From Goniomonas avonlea (Eukaryota > Cryptophyceae > Goniomonadida > Goniomonadaceae), in the NCBI GenBank assembly GCA_003573635.1, contig QUTJ01031349.1, forward strand, positions 1 through 11,033: a stretch of DNA of 11,033 nucleotides, written 5' to 3'. Numbering within the stretch: position 1 is the first letter of the stretch; every line of letters starts with the position of its first letter. The position numbers and the translations under genes are program-made. The notes under the pieces were generated by a model. That model worked only from the letters and a program-made list of their open reading frames with translations. It did not search any database and was not told the DNA's origin. This document shows, piece by piece, positions 1 through 7,293 of this stretch.

Positions 1-1300
1 TGTGCATCACACAGGAGTGCCTGTGGACACGCGCGTGTCCGTGTGGAGGCAGATCACGGCGAGAGCATCAGAGGAGCTCAAACGCAGAGACCATCACGAC
101 CTTCTCCAGAAAACAAGATCAAAAACCAAGATCCCACTCACACACTCACCCGGCCAAGAGTCACTCGAGTCCTCTCACCCGACGCCTCTCACCCCAGTCA
201 CAGCAACGTACAATGCACATCTGCTCAGCGTACAATGCACATCTGCTCAGCGTACAATGCACATCTGCTCAGCGTACAATGCACATCTGCTCAGCGTTGT
301 CGTAGTGCAGCAGAGCGATACAAAACCAAGTTCACTCACACTCACCCACGTGTCACCCAACGCCTCTCACCCAAGTCACAGCAACGTACAATGCACATGA
401 GCTGCTCAGCGTTTTCGTAGTGCAGCGGAGCGACTGCACCGGAGGCTCCCATCCACATGTTGGTGGACTCGTGGCTGCGACATGCTGTGAGACGCATGCG
501 CCTGCCGTTTGGGCTTTCGCCTGCCTCCCTCTCTCTCTCACTCACTCTCTCTCTCCCGTGCTCTCTCTGGCTCCCTCTCCTCTCCCACTCACTCACTCAC
601 TCTCCCTCCCTCCCCCGCCCTCTCCCTCTCCTGTGTGTGTGTGAGTGAGGTTCACCGGCAATTGCTGCGCGCGCACAGAGTCACACCGCTGCATTTGTTT
701 TGAATTTGGGTAGGGGGAAATACGCCACGTGCCCTGCGTGACGTTCGACTAAGGAAATGGCTAGCGGGATAGAAACCAGCGATAGCCTTACTTCGATAGT
801 CTAACGTTAGCAGGAACGACCTCCCCTCACGACCCTTGTCTGCAAACAATGGTCTCCAATTGTGTGGAGTGGTGGGTGGGGCAGACAAAGAAGGTCAGCT
901 AGAAGGTCAGAAGGAGCAGGATCCGAAGGCAGCATGCTTTGAGAAACGACAAACGGCCGTTTGCTGCTTCGCTAGAAATATCGGATAGCAGATAAGACAA
1001 ATCTCATACCGCGGCTCATACCGAAGCCCGCGCTACCGATATTACACACTAGGCTGTATCTTTGCTCGTAGGAGCCCGATTTTCGATCTGATCGGCTCCC
1101 ACTGCAGATCTAATCACGCCTAGTTCAGTGTAAATCCTGCTCTCATTCCTCTCACGTGACTCTGGCCCGAATCAGAGGAACCGATAGTGCCAAACAGCCC
1201 CCCGCCCCCCCGCGCCCTCTCCCTCTCCTCTCCTGTGTGTGTGTGCGCGCGCGCAGCAATTGCCAGTGAACCTCACTCAGCCCACCGCCCCCCCGCGCGC

Positions 1301-1335
<35 letters not shown>

Positions 1336-4093
1336 TGAGTGCGCGCGACCCCCGGCCGGTGTCCCAGTTTTCATACCGACTTTGAGGTCTATCAACTAAT
1401 CAAGAACTCACAACCAGCTTCAAACTCATCAACACCCCCCCCCCCCCCAAAACAACAACAACAACACTCAAGAAAGAGTCTCTCTGGAAGGTCTACTGTC
1501 AGCAGGACTTACTCCAAAAACTTAGCGAACTCAGGTAGCGAAATGTCCTTGATCAGGTCCTTGGGCACTCGCTCCTGCAACACCCCAGTGAGTCCCTCGG
1601 TGTGTGAAACTTGCGGGGGGTGGTGAGAAAGACCCTGCCCCCCCCAATCTCGCTCCCCCCTCGCTCTCGCCACCAACCCAGTCATTCCCTCGTGTGTGTG
1701 TGAAACTAGTGGGGGGGACACAGACCCCCCTCATCTCGCTCTCGCTCTCGCCCTCCCTCTCGCCACCAACCCAGTTATTCCCAGGAGTGCGTGAAACTTG
1801 CGGGGGGAACACAGCCTCCAATCTCGCCGCCCCTCGCTCCTTCCCTCTCGCCACCGACCCAGTTATTCCCTCGGGTGTGTGAAATTTTCGGGCGGCACAC
1901 TCTAATCTCGCCCCTCCCCTCCCCGTCACACAGGAACCGTAACCAATAGCATAACCACGAGGGGGGCGGAGAGGGCGGAGAGGGGGAGAGGGTCCTCAGG
2001 GAGCGTGGAGTGGGAGAGAGAGCGGAGTGGGAGAGAGAGTGGAGCGGGAGAGAGAGAGGGGCAGAGAGGAACCAGAGCTAGTGGCACTAGGAACTGCAGA
2101 AGAGCACAGATCCCGAGAGGAGTGGACTGACACAATGTTTTTTCCCACAGGCACTCGCTGAGCCAGAGCCACTCGGCAGAGGGCAGAGAGAGGGAGAGAG
2201 AGCAAGAGAGAGGGAATGAGAGAGGGAGGGAGGGAGGGAGGGAGAGAGAGCGAGTGGCAGAGAGCGGCAGAGAGAGAGCAAGAGACACAGAGATAGACAG
2301 AGACAGAGACAGAGACAGAGACAGGAACCAAGGTCTCGTACCTCGGCAAAAAACAAGTTTTCTTCTCGGTCAGGGTTGTTATACTCCTCCTGCGGACGTG
2401 TTAAAGTCTATCGTCATAGAAGCTGAAACAAAGTTAGATGTTGTTCCCCTCCTGAGGACGGACTGCCAGCAGGTGGACACCGAGGAGACACGCGAGGTTC
2501 AACAACAAGGGGGCCAATGGGCTAAACTGCTCACAGCCGTCAACACTTGTAGTCTGCTCCCATCTTCCCACAAGGAGGGTTTTGTTTCGGTTCAAGTGTC
2601 CCTGAGTGTACCCTAGGACGCCGTTGCAAACTTTGACTCGTCTCCTAGCGTTAGCGCTGGAGTTCGATGGTAGCAAGACGTTATTAGGCTATATTTCGTG
2701 GAATTTTATCATCAAGGTGAATTGGGATGGCCTGCCAGAACCATTTCTTCGCGTTACCAGGTGTCTGTTGCCACAAAAGCTAAATCTGCTGTTTTGCAGT
2801 TGGTTTTAGACGAGGTCTGATAAAACTCAAGAGGATGGTAGGAGAGCGTTACGGAGAAGAAGAAGAAGTCTGACGGTGAGTTCATCAGACTTCAGACAAG
2901 AGTCTAATCTGAAAACTAAAACAGCAACAGCACAATCAATACCAGAAACTTTTCCACGGTCATTTTCTTGTTGTTGGGCTTGTCGTCGGCCTCAAAAACA
3001 TTGGACTTGCTTGCTGCGGAGACGGTTACCACAAGAGCAAGCACCAAGGTGCATTTTTATCTGTTGCGGAATCGCACGGGTTGGATTAAAGACATCTCTT
3101 CACTGATCTGGAATATGGTAACAGCCTCTAGGAGAACGGCGAAGCGAGGCATACCTTCGACAGTGATCATGTCTGCGCCGGCCTTTGACCTGCCCCAACA
3201 GTCAGCAGCGTTTTCGAGAGATTTTCACCGTGAATGCAACAGCACCAAATGCAACGAGATAGTGTGCCTGGAAGCACCTGAGGTACTCGTCTGTCCAGAG
3301 AGAGACCGCCCCCCAGTTCGCGCACCCGCCACGGATCACCACGGGGCGACTTTGGCTCACGTATCTGTGTGTGCGAATGTCAGACTCAACAAATCTCTCC
3401 CAAAACCTGCAAACACACTTGCGGAAAAATTTGTTGTGATCCAGCGTGTCGGTTGCTGAGACCTCCTTGATCTCCGGGTCGAGGTTTTCTGTGATCAGTC
3501 AGCCGAGAGATTCAGAACTCAGAAAACAAAAAAAGCTCACCGAGAGTTGACTCACGCACGTGTTTGCTAAAGTCAGCAGCACAAAGCTCTGCAGAGAAAA
3601 GACGAGTCAAAAAAAGTGCATAAAACAACATGCGCACCGCTAGATTCCTGGGTGAGGGCCTCGCCGGGCTTCTGAACCGAATGCACCTTCAAGAGCTTAT
3701 CTCTCACCGATTCAAGCTCGCCACGCAGATCCTCTGTCTCAGATGCTCTCCTTCTCAACAACACTGTCAGATCGGAGTTTTCTCGCACCTGGAACACTAT
3801 CAGAGACTGGCCATTTTTTTTTTTTTTTGAACGGCAAACGTACTTGGTGAAGGAGCATCACGCTGAACATCCCAAACATAAGCAGCATGCCTGCCACCTG
3901 CAACAAATAAAAAATATCAGCAGGTGTCACGTAACGCTCTGCGTACCAGAGGCAACGTCAAGTTGCGTGCGTTGATCATCGCACTGTTGAAGTCTGTTCC
4001 TTTGCCGAGAGTCGCCGCGAACGAAGGCAGACGAAGAGGCGCAGCCAAAGGTCGTCTTGACAAATGGGAAAATCCGAAGAGCGTCATATTCAT
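1..4093 (-). CDS. JmjC/cupin-type 2OG-Fe(II) oxygenase-like protein, membrane-anchored, 3' part outside window
   Basis: Inferred exons in coding order: 4093-3947, 3897-3844, 3788-3687, 3647-3638, 3588-3556, 3488-3278, 3189-3155, 3013-2943, 2389-2342, 1574-1513, 474-390. Together they encode 286 residues in one frame, and every intron is GT...AG. Residues 1-30 are rich in Arg, Ala and Leu and could be a mitochondrial presequence. A hydrophobic segment around residues 47-66 (LPLVAGMLLMFGMFSVMLL) looks like one membrane helix. A charged coiled-coil-like stretch follows (68-105). The JmjC-type region contains SRPVVIRGGCANWGAVSLW, then MTVEKFLEEYNNPDREENLF, then VPKDLIKDISLPEF, and finally NMWMGASGAVAPLHYENAEQ. 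HYE fits the HxD/E iron-binding motif; the second His would lie beyond base 1. A weak further exon may start near 104 (KVVMVSAFELL). The family hydroxylates or demethylates proteins or RNA; the substrate here is unknown. The 39-nt intron at 3648-3686 is stop-free and may be coding. Confidence 0.8.
133..435 (-). repeat. Tandem duplication of the JmjC exon 11 donor region
   Basis: The segment around 330-435, which contains the end of exon 11 and its GTACGT donor, has a degraded copy at about 133-325. Shared landmarks on the minus strand are GCTGCACTACGA, AACGCTGAGCAG, ATGTGCATTGTACG, TTGCTGTGACT and GGGTGAGAGGCGT. The second copy sits inside the following intron, lacks an obvious acceptor AG in front, and contains the internal 22-bp expansion listed separately. 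It reads as an intronic pseudo-exon. Confidence 0.85.
208..295 (-). repeat. Four exact 22-bp tandem units derived from exon 11
   Basis: Units at 208-229, 230-251, 252-273 and 274-295 are identical. On the minus strand each runs from GCTGAGCAG through ATGTGCATT to GTACG, that is, the last codons of the JmjC exon plus its splice donor. Each unit therefore brings its own GTACG donor; only the last one in coding direction continues as GTACGT. Confidence 0.95.
526..648. repeat. Pyrimidine-rich low-complexity tract ending in (TG)n
   Basis: Long runs of CT and CACT pass into C-rich sequence and then (TG)n at 632-643. It lies in the 1038-nt intron (475-1512) of the JmjC gene. Similar modules, C-rich then CT then TG, recur at about 1197-1246 and 1283-1340. 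Confidence 0.9.
642..1279. mobile_element. Possible small non-autonomous element bounded by inverted repeats
   Basis: Left arm 642-676 and right arm 1243-1279 are reverse complements over about 35 bases (TGAGTGAGGTTCAC, one C/T difference, GGCAATTGCTGCGCGCGC, then a two-base GC indel, AC). The roughly 565-bp interior is ordinary non-repetitive sequence with no coding frame I can support. I cannot identify a target-site duplication, because both flanks are simple repeats. It could equally be an inverted duplication without transposition. It lies wholly within a JmjC-gene intron. Confidence 0.45.
1043..1135. repeat. Imperfect palindrome inside the inverted-repeat element
   Basis: The core GGAGCCCGAT (1071-1080) pairs with ATCGGCTCC (1091-1099). 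Outward, AGGCTGTA...ACACTAGG pairs loosely with the segment holding GCCTAGTTCAGTGT. Folded RNA or DNA could form a stem of roughly 40 bases with several mismatches and bulges. Confidence 0.4.
1197..1460. repeat. C-rich, (CT)n, (TG)n and poly-C/CAA low-complexity block
   Basis: Two consecutive C-rich/CT/TG modules (1197-1246 and 1283-1340) are followed by a C run at about 1433-1448 and (AAC)n at 1449-1466. All are intronic for the minus-strand JmjC gene. I see no exon in 475-1512. Confidence 0.85.
1575..1925 (-). repeat. Four tandem 88-96-bp copies of the JmjC exon 10 acceptor region
   Basis: The landmark TGAAAC/TGAAAT (plus strand) recurs at 1605, 1701, 1792 and 1880. On the minus strand each unit reads AGTTTCAC, CACACGAGGGA, ACTGGG, GGTGGCGAGAGCGAG. 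The copy abutting exon 10 instead ends GTTGCAG then GAGCGAGTGCC, the real acceptor and exon start. The other copies have GGCGAGAGCGAG in that place, so they look like decayed duplicates of the intron-exon junction. Confidence 0.8.
1955..2325. repeat. Polypurine GA-rich tract with (GACAGA)n
   Basis: The plus strand is almost pure purine across several stretches (GGAGAGAGAG, GGGAGGGAGG) and ends in a GACAGA hexamer run at about 2295-2321. It fills most of the 767-nt intron between JmjC exons 9 and 10; on the transcribed strand it supplies a very long polypyrimidine tract. Confidence 0.9.
2390..2942 (-). other. 553-nt intron of the JmjC-like gene, no further exon seen
   Basis: The donor GTATTG follows EKFL and the acceptor GTCCGCAG precedes EEYN, in phase 0. 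The contents are unremarkable apart from (GAA)n near 2852-2868 and a 9-bp perfect hairpin (2865-2873 with 2885-2893). Frames open here on either strand do not resemble JmjC or any protein I recognise. Confidence 0.6.
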
Positions 4094-4214
4094 AACGAAC
4101 GTTTTCGTATATACTTACCTATATTTTAGCTAGCAAACTGAATCTCCCTTGATGCCGCTCCCGGAGTCCCGGCTGGTCCCTGGTCGCGTGCCACCACCCC
4201 TACTCTTCAAGGTC
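4094..4214. promoter_or_regulatory. Divergent promoter between JmjC-like and sialidase-like genes
   Basis: Only 121 bp separate the two start codons (58 bp if the sialidase gene begins at 4152), so both 5' UTRs and core promoters must overlap here. The AT-rich core is at about 4100-4135. On the minus strand it contains TATAG followed by GTAAGTATA at 4118-4110, a perfect splice-donor consensus upstream of the JmjC ATG, which may mark an untranslated first exon. No element of known function can be named with confidence. Confidence 0.55.
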
Positions 4215-6130
4215 ATGGCAGCCCGAGGGACACTTTTGTTGATTTGGATCGCAATCGGGGTTGCTGCACCCCTGCACCCCAGCCATCGATCCAGCGTATT
4301 GGTTGGCGATATTCAGGCTCACGCTTCGGTGCCTGTTCTTGGTGACGAGATTTGCGATGCCGCGCGACAACTGATGCCGTCACAGTCACAGAGACCAGCG
4401 CTGTGGACCAATATGTTTATTTCCCTCAGGTGATAATGCATATCCTTTCATGTCTAAATTAATACGACTGCAAAGACTCTTGAGTCCGTTGGAAGTGGCC
4501 AGGTTCTTGTGTCGATTCAGGCGGACAAAGATGAAGAGCACGACGAGGGCTGGACCGGGCGGCATTTTTCATCGCCCGACTTGGGTCGCACAGTGCGTCC
4601 TCTGACCATTTGAATAAAGACTCACTGAATGTCAGTGGCGAGAGGTTGCGAGACCATTATCACCTTGGCTTGTTAAGGTAGTGCTACCTGCTCCTGAGGG
4701 CGCACTTGGCCTGTCGTACCCACTGCGCAGAGTCAACGCTACCGATCACACACATGCAGTGGTTCAGTCAATGATTCTGGCATCGGCACCCACCGGCGTT
4801 GAGCAGATCCGTGTTTTGAATGTTTCGTATACGTTCGACTCGCCCGAATGCGCGCTGTCTGTTTGGGACAACTCCAGTACTACTTTCCTCATGGTCAACG
4901 ATGGGAATGCGATGTTGATGCCGGACAGCACCTATCTCATGTTGGTTTATGGTCATTGCACGAACACTTCCTCGCCTGACTCTCATGCTTACCCCGCGAT
5001 CGTCGCCGTCAGCAGTGCAGATGATGGTCACTCCTGGCACTTCAAAGCACTCGTGGCCCACGGAAACGGTCCCAGTGACTGCCAAAACCCCGCCGAAAAC
5101 CATATGGCGCGTCGGTCTGATGGGAGCCTTTACTCTGTGTTCCGGTCAAAAGGGACCAACAGCCCATTGTGCTCAGTTTCATCCACTGATGAGGGACTCA
5201 CGTGGTCTGAACCAGAGGTCCTCATTGGCATCCGGGGCAGCCAGGAGGGGGGCCCGTACGGAGTTGAACCCAAGGTGCGATTCTCGCCATTGTCCATCCC
5301 TGAGGCGTTCACTGTGCTAAAAATGATAAACGATACAAACACTGGGCCATGGTCCAGTGCCAGCAGGAACGAAGCTGTTATTGCTCACCCCCCCTTCTCC
5401 CTCCCTTTTCACACTGAGAACGAGAACCGTACTGTGACCGGCCGTCCCTCTGACCGCTCCTCAACGTGATATTCGTCCTCCTCACTCGGAGAATCACCAA
5501 GCTAAGTCTCATCCCAGATTCACCACCTTCCAAACAACGTAGTAGTGCTCTCCACAGGGCGAGACGGCTTGATGCTGTGGATGGCCGAAGACATCACCGG
5601 GGCTCCGCTGGTTTGGCAGGCGTTCAACGTTGCGGCGCACCACAACGCCGTCTACCCGAACAAATCCCTGTGCTTCTCGAGCGACATGCCGTCCACCCAG
5701 GTGGGTTGGGATTCATTCGCCTGCGTCCACTCCTGCGGCACGTTCCTCACTCTTGCTCCACTCTCATCACTGTAACCTTTGTCTCAGGAAACCACGAGTA
5801 TCTGGCATGGTCGTCTTTCCTAACTCCATCCTTGTATCATACACCACGCTAACCTTTGCCTTCAGAAGCCACGAGCCTGGCATTGTCGTCTTCCCCAGCT
5901 TTGTATTGTCTTCGTCTATGGTCGTCTTCCCATCATCTTTCCATTTTTGTATCATACATCACTCTAACCTTGGTCTTCAGGAAACCACGAGTTACACCGG
6001 GATGGTTGTCCTCCCTGGAACCAACTCCGTCTTGGTATCATACGATCGTCTCGCCAATGGGTGGAGCCCTGCGCCCTATCCCGCCAACGTTTCTGCTATT
6101 TTTGTCGTCGAGGTAGCCCTTACGGTCTAA
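4215..6130 (+). CDS. Secreted BNR/Asp-box sialidase-like protein, five exons, complete
   Basis: Exons 4215-4429, 4496-4592, 4636-5274, 5518-5700 and 5981-6130 join in phase to 427 codons plus a TAA stop. Introns are 66, 43, 242-243 and 280 nt with donors GTGATA, GTGCGT, GTGCGA and GTGGGT. The start at 4215 puts a signal peptide at the N-terminus (MAARGTLLLIWIAIGVAAP); an in-frame ATG at 4152 would add 21 residues. Three Asp-boxes (S-x-D-x-G-x-x-W) are visible: SSPDLGRTW, created only after intron 2 is removed, SSADDGHSW and SSTDEGLTW. Other family-like blocks are RRSDGSLYSVFRS, VVLSTGRDGLMLW and TTSYTGMV...YDRLANGW. Six N-glycosylation sequons fit secretion. BNR sialidases cleave terminal sialic acids. 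I do not see the canonical FRIP arginine motif, so the substrate, or even activity, is uncertain; it could be another six-bladed propeller glycosidase. Confidence 0.87.
5275..5517 (+). other. Sialidase-gene intron 3
   Basis: The 243-nt intron begins AAG then GTGCGA and ends CATCCCAG before ATTCACC. It is a multiple of three and reads open for most of its length before a TGA at 5467, so retention would add about 64 residues and then truncate the protein. Splicing yields GVEPK joined to IHHLPNNVVVLS, which matches the family arrangement. Confidence 0.75.
5773..5964 (+). pseudogene. Two decayed copies of sialidase exon 5 with its 3' splice site
   Basis: Unit 1 (5773-5849) and unit 2 (5850-5964) each start TAACCTTTG, run through a pyrimidine tract to CAG or TCAG, then CCACGAG, a GGCAT-GTCGTCTT block and TTGTATCATAC. 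The functional unit is 5965-6044, where exon 5 starts at 5981 in phase. Both upstream units have indels; unit 1 read from its own acceptor reaches TAA after 11 codons. They lie inside intron 4. Confidence 0.85.
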
Positions 6131-6515
6131 GGAGTAAACTCCTACTTAAAGGTAACTTGGTGTTGCCAAAAGATGAGTCTTAATCACGCCTATGAGCCCG
6201 AGGGCGAGATCCACAAGATTCGCATAATTCACAAACCTTTTTATCACCATCGAATCAACCCGTAGATTTGGCGCGTGGTGACTTGTCAGTTTGGCATCAC
6301 CAAGAGACTAGAGTTCCGGAACCGCATCGCACTGAGAACCCGAAGGAATTTGAGTAAGTCTCCACCACGATGACACCGGGGTCAAGTTTGACGTGGAGCC
6401 AATGGCAACGGCGACGGGTTCGGGATGGATCGGAAAGAAATGTATATGGGAGGAAAGGTACCAACTAGTCGGCATCGCGCCCAGACGATCCGTCATTCAT
6501 ATGTGGCATTACTCT
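6131..6515. other. Convergent intergenic DNA, no gene seen
   Basis: This separates the stop codons of two convergent genes and must contain both 3' UTRs together with the minisatellite that follows. No convincing AATAAA is present. The short open frames are not supported by splice sites or familiar motifs. The 12-mer TAATCACGCCTA at 6181 also occurs at 1111, the only shared word I noticed. Confidence 0.55.
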
Positions 6516-6630
6516 AACAGGCCGGGTGGAATGCTAGAACAGGAAGGGTGAAAATGGTAAACAGGAATCGGAGAATGCGAGAACACAAACAGGAAGGGTG
6601 GAACTGCTGAAACAGGAAGGGTGGAAACGC
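6516..6630. repeat. Five-unit 22-bp minisatellite next to the SAP-gene stop codon
   Basis: Units at 6516-6537, 6538-6559, 6560-6581, 6588-6610 and 6611-6630 follow AACAGGAAGGGTGGAA plus a variable GCTNG tail. The array stops two bases before the TGA (6633-6635) of the minus-strand gene, so it would form the beginning of that gene's 3' UTR. Confidence 0.85.
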
Positions 6631-6632
6631 TT

Positions 6633-7244
6633 TCACAGGGAGGCAACTCGGTCCTCGAGGCGGCAGCAGAGATCCTCTTTTTTCCCACTGACCTTGGCTT
6701 TCAACTCCGGCCACACCAACATCGCTTTGAGCTGAGACACTGCGTGGCAATTTTGTGCGTTAGGTGTGTGTGAAGGTCCTGAATATCATTTTTGGTTTAG
6801 CTATGGTGATTGTCCAAAAGGAGATAAGTGCGGATGGTATCAGCTTGTGCGAGTCGTCAATACTGACCGAACTCACGCCATTAGGGACAAAAAACAGTGT
6901 GTGTCAGTTCACTTAATCACATACCTGTGAATTTCTTGAATTCCTCGGGGGTGTGCTCCAGGTTGTACTGCAGGGTGTGCAGAGCATTCTCCTTGATGTA
7001 CCGGTCAGGTGTTGCATGGTACAGGTTTTATCACGAGATTCAGTTGAAGGTTCAAGGGTGCGTATCAATGGATCACACGCGTCGTGCCCCAGGCCACAGT
7101 CTCACACAGAAAAGAGTGAAGCGGAAAACACTCACCCTACTGGTTTGGAAGAGCATCGAAATGGGCACCAGCACCGCCAAACCCTCGCTCACGTTTGTCC
7201 CTCCAGAGACAGACGGCGCTGGCACAGCAATCTTCTTCTGGTGT

Positions 7245-7293
<49 letters not shown>

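Noticed and set aside
208-295. Four 22-bp direct repeats as a CRISPR array
   Set aside because: The units are contiguous with no spacers, and they derive from the end of a JmjC exon in a eukaryotic gene.
1111-1122. TAATCACGCCTA shared with 6181-6192 as a dispersed element
   Set aside because: The match ends after 12 bases on both sides, so it is not enough to define a repeat family.
1531-1929. Minus-strand frame encoding repeated NNWVGGE-like units
   Set aside because: The repetition follows from the DNA tandem repeat; frames shift within units and the region falls in an intron.
2140-2166. CTCAG then CGAGTGCC on the minus strand as another copy of JmjC exon 10
   Set aside because: Only about eight bases match the real exon start and the following bases diverge; chance cannot be excluded.
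1926-2356. Ser/Leu-rich minus-strand frames
   Set aside because: These are translations of polypyrimidine tracts without protein-like composition.
2968-3459. 163-codon plus-strand open frame
   Set aside because: It overlaps, on the opposite strand, exons that encode a recognisable JmjC region, and shows no motif of its own.
6633-6991. Identity as Ku70, whose C-terminus also ends in a SAP domain
   Set aside because: The KFTVxxLK pattern is similar, but no vWA or Ku core motifs are visible upstream.
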